A DNA stretch of 64,000 nucleotides from Roseinatronobacter monicus (GTDB lineage: Bacteria > Pseudomonadota > Alphaproteobacteria > Rhodobacterales > Rhodobacteraceae), in assembly GCF_006716865.1 (NCBI RefSeq), contig NZ_VFPT01000001.1, positions 1,173,001 through 1,237,000 on the forward strand. The letters are read 5' to 3'. Positions 28,332-36,462 of the stretch are shown piece after piece; positions within the stretch are counted from its first letter, which is position 1; each line of letters opens with the position of its first letter. Both the position numbers and the translations under genes were made by a program. Under the pieces are notes generated by a model. That model did not search any database. It saw only the letters and a program-made list of their open reading frames with translations, and was not told the origin of the DNA.

Positions 28332-28882
28332 CAAAGCTCCGCGCACGGCTCCTGCAAGGCACTGTGATCGAAGTCTGGTTCCAAGATGAAGCGCGTGTCG
28401 GCCAGAAAAACAAGATCACGCGCCGATGGGCGAAGCGCGGTACGCGACCTTCCGCCCCACATGATCAGCGCACGAGTTCAAGCTACATCTTTGGAGCGAT
28501 TTGCCCAGCCCTCGGGAAAGCTGCAGGTCTTGTGCTGCCAGCGTGCAATACCGAAGCGATGGCCCTGCATCTTGCTGAAATCTCCCAAACTGTCGCACCC
28601 AAAGCACATGGGGCTGTGCTCGTGGATCAAGCCGCATGGCACATGACTGACAAGCTGGTCATTCCGGACAACATCACCATCATCCCGATCCCCGCAAAAT
28701 GCCCAGAACTCAATCCAGTCGAAAACATCTGGCAATTCATGCGAGACAACTGGCTATCAAACCTCATCTTCGAAACCTATGAAGACATCGTAGATCATTG
28801 CTGCAAGGCTTGGAACAAATTGGTCAGCATGCCCGACACAATCACCTCCATTGGAACCCGCGACTGGGCTCAAGAGTTCTGA
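28313..28882 (+). CDS. IS630 transposase, catalytic part (frame 2)
   Basis: 189 codons read after a -1 frameshift at 28307-28313; an internal ATG at 28364 could only give a truncated form. The DDE triad is complete: WFQDEARVG, VLVDQAAWH and LNPVENIW. No stop or deletion interrupts it, so the transposase looks functional provided frameshifting occurs. Confidence 0.88.
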   Translation, partial: GFAAAVAKLRARLLQGTVIEVWFQDEARVGQKNKITRRWAKRGTRPSAPHDQRTSSSYIFGAICPALGKAAGLVLPACNTEAMALHLAEISQTVAPKAHGAVLVDQAAWHMTDKLVIPDNITIIPIPAKCPELNPVENIWQFMRDNWLSNLIFETYEDIVDHCCKAWNKLVSMPDTITSIGTRDWAQEF

Positions 28883-29028
28883 TCAATGCTGATTGGTATA
28901 AGGTCTGCATAACTGATCACAAATTAAGCACAGTTTCGGTCTTTTGGGGGCGGACCTCGTCTGATGATTGGAGATGGCGTGGTAATGGGCAGGATCATTT
29001 TCTGAGTTTCTAGACATAGGACAGAAAG

Positions 29029-30021
29029 ATGATACGCAAGACGCTATATTTCTGCACCGCGATAGGGGCCATGTCAGCGCCCGTACATGCCCTGACCGAA
29101 GTGACCTTTGGCACCAACTGGCTGCCCCAAGCGGAACATGGCGGGTTCTATCAGTCGGTTGCCGACGGCACCTATGCTGAATGCGGGTTGGATGTCACCA
29201 TCGTTTCAGGTGGACCGCAGGTGAATAACGGCGCGCTGCTGATGGCGGACCGTATCCAGTTTCACATGGGCGGTGATCTGTTGCAGGCGTTCAATGCGGC
29301 CTCTGAAAATATTCCGGTCGTGGCGGTGATGGCAACATTCCAGAAACACCCGCAGGTCATCATCTCGCATCCGGGCGAAGCGGATACTTGGGAAGAGTTG
29401 AAAGACCTGACCCTGCTGATTGGCGACAATGGCTTCACCTCTTATTACCAGTGGATGATTGCGGCCCACGGCTTCACGGTCGAGCAGCGCAGGCCCTATA
29501 CATTCAATCCGGCACCGTTCCTTGCCAATACGCGCACCGGAATGCAGGGTTTCCTGTCATCCGAGCCCTATGCGATCCAGTCCGAGGCGGGCTTCATGCC
29601 CAATGTCTTCCTGATCGCGGATGCAGGCTATTCCACCTATGCCACCACGGTCGAGGTGATGCAGTCCACAATCGACAACAGCCCCGAAGTGGTGGAATGT
29701 TTCGTCAATGGCTCGATCTTGGGGTGGTATAATTTCCTCTATGGCGAGAACGAGGACGCAATCGCCATGATCCTCGAAGCCAATCCCGACATGACCCGCG
29801 ACAAGATCGACTTCGCCATCGAGATGATGATCGACAACGGCATCGTTGACAGCGGCGATACGCTGGAACTGGGGATCGGGGCCATGACCCATGAGGCTGT
29901 TGAGGGGTTCTACACCTCAATGGTTGAAGCAGGGGTGGTCGATGCCGGTCTGGACTGGACATCATCGGTCAGTTTCGACTTCGTGGGCAACGGTCTGGGC
30001 ATGGAGCTGCGCCCCGAATAA
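29029..30021 (+). CDS. ABC transporter substrate-binding protein (NMT1/THI5-like)
   Basis: 330 residues with a signal peptide of about 22 residues (cleavage after VHA). The mature start, TEVTFGTNWLPQAEHGGFYQSVADGTY, is the N-terminal motif of the NMT1/THI5 family, followed by GALLMADRIQFHMGGDLLQAFNA. This family binds thiamine-pyrimidine precursors, riboflavin, nitrate or sulfonates, so the ligand is open. First gene of a nine-gene operon running to 37230; the space to the ATPase gene is 26 bp. ABC import in the periplasm is its role. Confidence 0.93.
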   Translation: MIRKTLYFCTAIGAMSAPVHALTEVTFGTNWLPQAEHGGFYQSVADGTYAECGLDVTIVSGGPQVNNGALLMADRIQFHMGGDLLQAFNAASENIPVVAVMATFQKHPQVIISHPGEADTWEELKDLTLLIGDNGFTSYYQWMIAAHGFTVEQRRPYTFNPAPFLANTRTGMQGFLSSEPYAIQSEAGFMPNVFLIADAGYSTYATTVEVMQSTIDNSPEVVECFVNGSILGWYNFLYGENEDAIAMILEANPDMTRDKIDFAIEMMIDNGIVDSGDTLELGIGAMTHEAVEGFYTSMVEAGVVDAGLDWTSSVSFDFVGNGLGMELRPE

Positions 30022-30047
30022 GGGTGCAGCCACTTAGCGGAGGTTTT

Positions 30048-30827
30048 ATGAAAAGCCCGCCTTTGGGTCAGCGCCCACCTGTGCTGGAAATGAGCAATGT
30101 CACCAAGACCTTCAACGGCAATGTGGTGGCATTGCGCAACATGAACCTGTCGGTCAATGAAGGCGACTTCATCTCGCTACTGGGGCCGTCTGGGTGTGGG
30201 AAATCCACCGCCCTGCGCCTGATCGCGGGCTTGTCCAGCACAAGTGCAGGCCGGATCGTCTGGGCAGGCGGGCAGTCCGAGAATGACCTTGGTGTGGTGT
30301 TTCAGGAAGCGACGCTGATGCCTTGGGCGACTGTGGCGCAGAATGTCTGGCTGCCCTTCCGGCTGAAGGGCAAAAGCTATGCATCTGTCAAGGACGAGGT
30401 GTTGGAGGCGCTGCGTCTGGTCGGCCTTGAGAAGTTTCTGGACGCTTATCCGCGCGAATTGTCGGGCGGCATGAAAATGCGCGTGTCTATTGCCCGCGCA
30501 ATGGTCACCAAACCGCGCCTGATCCTGATGGACGAACCCTTTGCGGCATTGGATGAAATCACGCGCTTTCGGCTGAACAATGATCTACTCAAGCTCAAGG
30601 CAAAGATTGGCTGCACTGTAATTTTTGTCACGCATTCGGTGTTTGAATCCGTGTTCCTGTCGGACCGGATCGTGGTCATGGCCGCGCGACCGGGGCGGGT
30701 GATCCGCGAAGTGACGGTCGATGCACCCTATCCGCGCAATGAGGAGTTCAGAACCTCGGCCGATTATGCCGCACTGTGTCGGCAAGCGTCAGAGGCGCTG
30801 CATGACGCGATGGGAGAGCACGTATGA
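30048..30827 (+). CDS. ABC transporter ATP-binding protein (NitT/TauT type)
   Basis: 259 residues with Walker A (GPSGCGKST), Q-loop (VVFQEATLMPWATV), signature (LSGGMKMRVSIARAMV) and Walker B (LILMDEPFAALDE). The ATG at 30048 follows GCGGAGG; an upstream start at 30024 lacks one. It energises the importer whose binding protein is encoded just before it. It overlaps the permease gene by 4 bp. Confidence 0.95.
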   Translation: MKSPPLGQRPPVLEMSNVTKTFNGNVVALRNMNLSVNEGDFISLLGPSGCGKSTALRLIAGLSSTSAGRIVWAGGQSENDLGVVFQEATLMPWATVAQNVWLPFRLKGKSYASVKDEVLEALRLVGLEKFLDAYPRELSGGMKMRVSIARAMVTKPRLILMDEPFAALDEITRFRLNNDLLKLKAKIGCTVIFVTHSVFESVFLSDRIVVMAARPGRVIREVTVDAPYPRNEEFRTSADYAALCRQASEALHDAMGEHV

Positions 30828-31672
30828 GCATTGCCGACAACACCCCCCTGTTCGATGCAGAAGACCTGCGCCGCCAACGTATTCAAAGGTTTGACCGCTT
30901 TGGCCGATGGTTGCTGCCCTTGGCCGTATTGATCGCCATGATCTGGGTTTGGGACAGGGTGGTGGTGTGGAATGAAATCCCGCATTTCATCCTGCCGCGC
31001 CCCGGTTTGGTATTGCAGACCCTTATCAAAGACTGGCCAATGCTGTTTGACGCGCTGTTGGTCACGTTGCAGATCACCCTGATGGCGCTGGCCGTGGCGG
31101 TGATCGGGGGCGTCGGGCTGGCGGTTTTGTTCACCCAAAGCCGGCTGGTCGAGATGTCCTTCTACCCCTATGCGGTCATCCTGCAAGTCACCCCGGTGGT
31201 GTCAATCGCGCCATTGATTTTCATCTATGTCGACAGCCGAACGGCGGGCTTGCTGATCTGCGCGTGGCTGGTCGCGTTCTTTCCGGTGCTGGCCAATACC
31301 ACATTGGGGCTGAACTCTGCCGACCATAATCTGCGTGATCTGTTTCGCATCTATGGTGCGACGCGCTGGCAGACCTTGCGCTACCTGCGCCTGCCATCTG
31401 CGCTGCCCTATTTTCTGGGGGGCTTACGCATTGCGGGGGGGCTTGCGTTGATCGGGGCGGTTGTGGCCGAGTATGTGGCGGGCACTGGCGGAATCGGATC
31501 AGGGCTTGCCTTTCGCATACTGGAGGCGGGATACAGGCTGAACATTCCGCGTATGTTCGCCGCCCTGATCCTGATTGCGCTGACCGGTGTGGTGATCTTC
31601 GCGGGCCTGTCCTTCCTCAGCCACATGCTGCTGCGCAAATGGCATGAAAGCGCCGTGAAACGAGAAACATGA
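30824..31672 (+). CDS. ABC transporter permease (NitT/TauT type)
   Basis: 282 residues, about six membrane helices. The cytoplasmic EAA loop that contacts the ATPase is RIYGATRWQTLRYLRLPSALPYFLGGLRIAGGLALIGAVVAE. Its start overlaps the ATPase stop and its stop overlaps the next start, each by 4 bp, so the importer is tied by translation to the downstream enzymes. Confidence 0.95.
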   Translation: MSIADNTPLFDAEDLRRQRIQRFDRFGRWLLPLAVLIAMIWVWDRVVVWNEIPHFILPRPGLVLQTLIKDWPMLFDALLVTLQITLMALAVAVIGGVGLAVLFTQSRLVEMSFYPYAVILQVTPVVSIAPLIFIYVDSRTAGLLICAWLVAFFPVLANTTLGLNSADHNLRDLFRIYGATRWQTLRYLRLPSALPYFLGGLRIAGGLALIGAVVAEYVAGTGGIGSGLAFRILEAGYRLNIPRMFAALILIALTGVVIFAGLSFLSHMLLRKWHESAVKRET

Positions 31673-32943
31673 CCGATTTCAAGAAACTTCCCACCTCTGG
31701 CCCGTTCCGGCTGGAGAATGCAACCGTGCCATCCTGCCTGCTGGGGCAGGAAGGCGGGCTGGCGCCATATGCCGTAACAGTTGACGGCGCTGTCCTGTCT
31801 GACCGCACGGATGTGCCGCATATCGATATGGGCGGCGCAATGGTGCTGCCTTGTTTCATCGACATGCACACGCATCTGGACAAGGGCCATATCTGGCCGC
31901 GCAACCCCAACCCCGATGGCAGTTTCATGGGCGCGCTGGAAACTGTGGGCGCGGACCGCGAAGCGAACTGGAGCGCAGATGACGTCCGCACGCGCATGGA
32001 TTTTGCGCTGCGCTGCGCCTATGCGCACGGCACCCGCGCCATCCGCACCCATATTGACAGCATCGCGCCGCAAGACGCGATTTCATGGCCTGTCTTTGCC
32101 GAATTGCGCGCGCAATGGGCGGGGCGCATTGATCTGCAAGCCTCTTCACTGGCGGGGATTGACCGGGCAGATATGCAGGGCGACTATGCCCGCACAGCCG
32201 ATATCGTCGCCGAACATGGCGGGGTTCTGGGGCTGGTGACATATCCTGTCGAGGGGTTGCGCGACCGTTTGCGCGGCTTGTTCCGACTGGCGATAGATCG
32301 CGGGCTGGAGTTGGATTTTCACGCCGATGAAACCGGTGATCCCAGCGTCGGCACCCTGCGCACCATTGCCGAAACCGTGCTGGAAATGGGTTTTGAACGC
32401 CCTGTCACTGTGGGCCATTGCTGTTCGCTTGCAGTCCAGCCCGAGGGAGAGGCGTTTGAGACGCTGGATCTGGTGGCGAAGGCAGGGCTGAACATCGTCT
32501 CGCTTCCCATGTGCAACATGTATCTGCAAGACCGCACACCGGCGCGCACCCCGCGCTGGCGGGGCATCACGCTGGTGCATGAGATGAAGGCGCGCGGGAT
32601 CAATGTCAGTTTTGCATCCGACAACACGCGCGACCCGTTCTATGCATATGGTGATCTGGACATGATGGAAGTGCTGCGCGAAGCGACGCGCATTGCCCAT
32701 CTGGACCATTCCGACCCTGACTGGATCAATGCGTTCCTTGCCAACCCCGCCCGTGCCTGCGGGTTTGATGCGCCCTCGCTTGCCCCCGGCGCGCCTGCGG
32801 ATCTTGTCATCACCCGCGCGCGTAACTGGACCGAATTGTTCGCCCGCCCGCAATCTGACCGGATCGTGCTGCGTGCGGGCCGGGCGATTGATCGCACTCT
32901 GCCTGATTATGCCGAACTTGACCATCTCATGAGGACGCCATGA
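31669..32943 (+). CDS. CodA-like amidohydrolase (cytosine/heterocycle deaminase family)
   Basis: 424 residues of the metal-dependent amidohydrolase superfamily. Metal ligands are visible as the H-x-H pair (FIDMHTHLDKGH, around residue 67), His in LDFHADET, His in TVGHCCSL and the Asp in SFASDNTRDPF, matching E. coli CodA. Family members deaminate cytosine, creatinine, isoguanine and related exocyclic amino groups. The substrate here is unknown. Genes on both sides overlap by 4 bp. Confidence 0.9.
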   Translation: MTDFKKLPTSGPFRLENATVPSCLLGQEGGLAPYAVTVDGAVLSDRTDVPHIDMGGAMVLPCFIDMHTHLDKGHIWPRNPNPDGSFMGALETVGADREANWSADDVRTRMDFALRCAYAHGTRAIRTHIDSIAPQDAISWPVFAELRAQWAGRIDLQASSLAGIDRADMQGDYARTADIVAEHGGVLGLVTYPVEGLRDRLRGLFRLAIDRGLELDFHADETGDPSVGTLRTIAETVLEMGFERPVTVGHCCSLAVQPEGEAFETLDLVAKAGLNIVSLPMCNMYLQDRTPARTPRWRGITLVHEMKARGINVSFASDNTRDPFYAYGDLDMMEVLREATRIAHLDHSDPDWINAFLANPARACGFDAPSLAPGAPADLVITRARNWTELFARPQSDRIVLRAGRAIDRTLPDYAELDHLMRTP

Positions 32944-34340
32944 CCCCCAATGTTGCCGCCGCCAAAGCTGCCCTGTCGCATCTGGAACTTGACGACAATC
33001 CTGTCTCGATCCGGGCGAAATCGCGTGATTTCTTTTGGTATTCGCCTGTGCTCAAGCCCCGGATGGATCACCTGCTGGGGGATTTCGTGGTGGCCCCCCG
33101 CAATGAGGCCGAAGTCATCGAGGTGCTGAAAGTCTGCTACGCCCATGATGTGCCCGTGACCACACGCGGCGCAGGGACAGGCAATTATGGGCAAGCCATG
33201 CCAATGGCGGGCGGTTGTATCCTGCACATGAAGAACATGGCGGCGGTAAAGTCGGTGTTTCCGGGCCGCGTGATTGTGGAACCGGGCTGCCTGCTGAAAG
33301 ACGTGGATGCCGCGTGCAAGGCGGATTCGGGGCAGGAGTTGCGCATGTTCTCCAGCACTTGGGCCACGGCCACGATTGGCGGGTTTGTCGCAGGCGGGTC
33401 AGGCGGTGTCGGGTCTTGCACCTGGGGCAGTTTGCGCGACCTTGGCAATATCATCCGCCTGCGCGTGGTCACGATGGAGGAGGAGCCGCGCATTCTGGAG
33501 TTCCGTGGCGAGGAATTGGCCCGTGTCAGCCACGCATACGGCACCAACGGCATTATCACTGAATTGGAAATGCCGCTGGCCCCTGCCTATGATTGGGTGG
33601 GCCTGTTTGTGGCGTTTGAAGATTTCGACGCAGCGCTGGGTTATACCGAAGACCTCGCCAATCAGGACGGCATCCTCATCAAGATCGCCAGCCTTTATGA
33701 AGCGCCCTGTGCGCACAGCTATTTCCAGCGCGTCGCCCCCTATGTGACCGAGAAAACCCATCTTGTGGGTATCATGGTTGCGCCGCAGTCGATGGACGGG
33801 TTTGAAACCTTTACCGCCCGCCGCCCTGCGGCCAAGGTTATCTACCAGTCTGGGGCCAACGACTGGGCGCGCGATCCCGGCCCGGTGTTCGAATATGGCT
33901 GGAACCACACCACGTTGCGCGCGCTAAAGGTGGACCCAAGCATCACCTATCTGCAAGTGCGCTATGGCTACCCCACCCATGCGGAGAAAGTGCGCACCAT
34001 GCGCGAGGCGCTTTCACCGGAAGTGTTGCAGCATCTGGAAGTCATCCGCGAAAATGGCAAGGTCATGTTCGCGGGGTTGAGCCTTGTGAAATTCACCACT
34101 GAGGAACGTCTGGACGAAATTGTGCGCCTGCACGAGGAGGCAGGCTGCATGATCTTTAACCCCCACCGCTTCACGCTGGAGGAGGGGGGGCGCCAAACGG
34201 TCGATGACCGCCAATTGAATTTCAAGCGAGAGGCTGATCCAAAGGGTCTGCTGAACCCCGGCAAGATGATTGCTTGGGACGACCCGAATTGGGGCTTTGA
34301 GCGCATCTATTCCTATCCCGGCATGAAAGCCGCTGAATGA
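32940..34340 (+). CDS. FAD-binding oxidoreductase (PCMH/GlcD-like)
   Basis: 466 residues. The FAD-binding PCMH fold is shown by VPVTTRGAGTGNYGQAMPMAGGCILHM and STWATATIGGFVAGGSGGVGSCTWGSLRDLGN; the C-terminal part fits the FAD-oxidase domain and ends LLNPGKMI. Relatives oxidise hydroxy acids, alcohols or amines. There is no signal peptide and no obvious 8-alpha-histidyl attachment site. In this operon it may oxidise a hydroxylated ring substituent, as inference. Confidence 0.88.
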   Translation: MTPNVAAAKAALSHLELDDNPVSIRAKSRDFFWYSPVLKPRMDHLLGDFVVAPRNEAEVIEVLKVCYAHDVPVTTRGAGTGNYGQAMPMAGGCILHMKNMAAVKSVFPGRVIVEPGCLLKDVDAACKADSGQELRMFSSTWATATIGGFVAGGSGGVGSCTWGSLRDLGNIIRLRVVTMEEEPRILEFRGEELARVSHAYGTNGIITELEMPLAPAYDWVGLFVAFEDFDAALGYTEDLANQDGILIKIASLYEAPCAHSYFQRVAPYVTEKTHLVGIMVAPQSMDGFETFTARRPAAKVIYQSGANDWARDPGPVFEYGWNHTTLRALKVDPSITYLQVRYGYPTHAEKVRTMREALSPEVLQHLEVIRENGKVMFAGLSLVKFTTEERLDEIVRLHEEAGCMIFNPHRFTLEEGGRQTVDDRQLNFKREADPKGLLNPGKMIAWDDPNWGFERIYSYPGMKAAE

Positions 34341-34918
34341 CACGTGCGCTGGTTCTGTTCGCGCATCCTTGCGCCGAAAGCTTTTCCGCCGCGCTGCATG
34401 ATGTCGTGGTGGACAGGCTGACCGCGCGCGGGTGGGATGTGGATGATTGCGACCTGAACGCCGAAGGTTTCTCACCCGTTTTGACCGAAGGAGAGCGGCG
34501 TGGCTACCACGATGTCGGCCCCAACATCGCGCCTGTCGCATCTTATGTGGAGCGCTTGCGCGCGGCCCAAGCCCTCGTTCTGGTCTTCCCGGTCTGGAAC
34601 TTCGGCTATCCGGCCATCTTGAAAGGGTTTTTCGACCGCGTATTTCTGCCTGGCGTGTCGTTCCGGCTGGAAGGGGGCAAAGTCGTGCCCAACCTGACAC
34701 ATATCCGCAAGCTGGCGGCGGTCACCACCTACGGCGGCACCCGTCTGCGCGCGATCATGGCAGGCGATCCGCCGCGCCATGTGGTGAAACGCGCGGTCTG
34801 GCATGTGACACGCCCCGACAAACTGCGCTATCTTGCGCTCTATGACATGAACCGCGCAGATGCAGCAAAACGTGCGGCATTCCTGTCCCGAGTCGGGCGC
34901 GAAATGGAGGCACTTTAA
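34337..34918 (+). CDS. NAD(P)H-dependent oxidoreductase, flavodoxin-like fold (first copy)
   Basis: 193 residues of the Flavodoxin_2/NQO family: ALVLFAHPCAESFSAALHDVVVDRL, VLVFPVWNFGYPAILKGFFDRVFLPGVSF. It should bind FMN or FAD and transfer electrons from NAD(P)H. Its neighbour is a diverged copy of the same family. Its stop overlaps the next start by 1 bp (TAATG). Confidence 0.9.
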   Translation: MTRALVLFAHPCAESFSAALHDVVVDRLTARGWDVDDCDLNAEGFSPVLTEGERRGYHDVGPNIAPVASYVERLRAAQALVLVFPVWNFGYPAILKGFFDRVFLPGVSFRLEGGKVVPNLTHIRKLAAVTTYGGTRLRAIMAGDPPRHVVKRAVWHVTRPDKLRYLALYDMNRADAAKRAAFLSRVGREMEAL

Positions 34919-35544
34919 TGCGTGCAGTTGTGGTCTATTGCCATCCCGATCCCGCCAGCTTTACTGCGGCGGTGCGTGATCTTGTCGTTCACCACCTGCA
35001 AGAGGCGGGCGCCACAGTGCGTGTGCACGACCTCTATGCAGGGGACTTTGCGCCCAGCCTGACACAATCCGAATGGCAGGGATATCTTGAGAGCCCCGCC
35101 AATCGCGCGCCAGTGGCCGAGGCAGCGGATGATCTGCAATGGTGCGACACGCTGATTTTCGTCTATCCGACATGGTGGTACGGCCTGCCTGCGATGCTCA
35201 AGGGATGGCTTGACCGTGTGATGCTGCCGGACGTGGCCTTTTTGATGCCGGATGGTGTGAACAAGACGATCAGGCCGGGGTTGACGCAGATCACCCGGCT
35301 AGGGGTGTTCACCACCTGCGGGGCCAGCCGGTGGCTGACGTTTTTCGTGGGTGCGCCGGGCAAGCGCACGCTATTGCGCGGGGTGCGGCTGCTTTGTGCC
35401 AAACGCTGCCGCACGGCCTTTGCCGCGCATTACCTGATGGACAGCTCTACCCCCGCCAGCCGCAAGGCGCATCTGGCGCGGGTCGGGCGGAAGATGGCGC
35501 GGCTGATCGGGCCTGTGCCCCAACGCGCGCAGGTGCAGGCATGA
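34918..35544 (+). CDS. NAD(P)H-dependent oxidoreductase, flavodoxin-like fold (second copy)
   Basis: 208 residues. It has VVVYCHPDPASFTAAVRDLVVHHLQ, LIFVYPTWWYGLPAMLKGWLDRVMLPDVAF and TTCGASRW. It is homologous to the gene before it over the whole length, but the two are well diverged, so this is an old duplication or a heteromer. It overlaps the dioxygenase gene by 4 bp. Confidence 0.9.
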   Translation: MRAVVVYCHPDPASFTAAVRDLVVHHLQEAGATVRVHDLYAGDFAPSLTQSEWQGYLESPANRAPVAEAADDLQWCDTLIFVYPTWWYGLPAMLKGWLDRVMLPDVAFLMPDGVNKTIRPGLTQITRLGVFTTCGASRWLTFFVGAPGKRTLLRGVRLLCAKRCRTAFAAHYLMDSSTPASRKAHLARVGRKMARLIGPVPQRAQVQA

Positions 35545-36452
35545 CCTTTCCGCTGCTCGATTGGTCAGACTACGCCACGGACCCGGATGCCTTTGCGCAA
35601 GCGCTGGGCCGGACCTGCCGCGAGACGGGGTTCTTTCTGCTGAAGGGTCATGGCATCGCGCCTGATCTGAACGCGGCAATCTTTGCACAGGCCGCGCAGT
35701 TTTTCGCATTGGGTGAGGATGACAAGACCCCGCTGTCCATCGCAACAAATCCGCATAATCGCGGCTGGGCCTATATGGGGTCTGAATCGCTGGATGAGAC
35801 AAGCGCGCAACGCGACCGCAAGGAGGCGTTCAATATCGGGCTGGACCTTGCCCCCGATGATCCGCGCGTTCTGGCGGGCGAGCCGTTTCGCGGTGTCAAT
35901 CTCTGGCCCGATCTGCCGGAGTTTCGCGCCACTATGCTGGAATATTTTGGCGCGGTCTGGGGCTTGGGTGTCGATCTGCTCAAGCCGGTTGCGCGTGACC
36001 TCGGCCTGCCGGACGATCATTTCGCGTCGTCATTCGACGCCCCCATGGCCACGCTGCGGCTGCTGTCCTACCCCGCTGCCAGCGGTGCAGGCGATGAAAT
36101 CGGTGCGGGCGCGCATACGGATTACGGCGCGCTGACATTGCTGATGACCGATGGCGCGCCGGGGTTGCAGGTGCGCCCGCGCGGCGGCGACTGGTTGGAT
36201 GTGCCGCATGTACCGGACGCGTTCATCGTCAATATTGGCGATTGCCTGATGCGCTGGACCAATGACATTTATGTCTCAACCCCGCACCGGGTGTTGCCAC
36301 CACCACGGGCGCGCCAGTCGGTCGCCTTTTTTCTGGACCCGAACCCCGATGCGCTGATCGCGGCCTTGCCGGGGACAGGGGCACCCAAATATCCATCCGT
36401 CACAGGCGCGGCGTATCTGCGCGCGCGGCTGGATGCGACCTACAAGACATAA
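35541..36452 (+). CDS. 2-oxoglutarate/Fe(II) dioxygenase, isopenicillin N synthase family
   Basis: 303 residues. The Fe ligands H-x-D...H are present: GAHTDYGALTLLM and STPHRVLPPPRARQSVAFF; the Arg of RQSVAFF would bind the 2-oxoglutarate carboxylate. The family includes thymine-7-hydroxylase, gibberellin oxidases and other oxygenases acting on small molecules. I use the ATG at 35541, which overlaps the previous stop; an open frame upstream is antisense-like. It may hydroxylate a methyl group of the substrate, as inference. Confidence 0.92.
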   Translation: MTFPLLDWSDYATDPDAFAQALGRTCRETGFFLLKGHGIAPDLNAAIFAQAAQFFALGEDDKTPLSIATNPHNRGWAYMGSESLDETSAQRDRKEAFNIGLDLAPDDPRVLAGEPFRGVNLWPDLPEFRATMLEYFGAVWGLGVDLLKPVARDLGLPDDHFASSFDAPMATLRLLSYPAASGAGDEIGAGAHTDYGALTLLMTDGAPGLQVRPRGGDWLDVPHVPDAFIVNIGDCLMRWTNDIYVSTPHRVLPPPRARQSVAFFLDPNPDALIAALPGTGAPKYPSVTGAAYLRARLDATYKT

Positions 36453-36462
36453 GGATCAGGAC

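Larger units (their letters stand above)
27718..28898. mobile_element. IS630-type insertion sequence
   Basis: The element is about 1.18 kb. Both ends share ATACCAA in inverted orientation (left end from about 27717; right end, read on the minus strand, from about 28899), with weaker similarity further in. TA dinucleotides flank both sides, consistent with the TA target duplication of the IS630 family, although the exact edge is ambiguous by a few bases. It carries one transposase in two frames. It lies between a RidA gene and the catabolic operon starting at 29029. Confidence 0.85.

Noticed and set aside
28300..28332. Broken transposase (pseudogene)
   Set aside because: The offset falls exactly on a known slippery heptamer and both halves are otherwise intact, so programmed frameshifting is the better explanation, though a sequencing error in the A-run cannot be excluded.
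32146..32925. 259-codon minus-strand frame opposite the deaminase
   Set aside because: Antisense shadow of the CodA-like gene, lacking any domain or ribosome-binding site.
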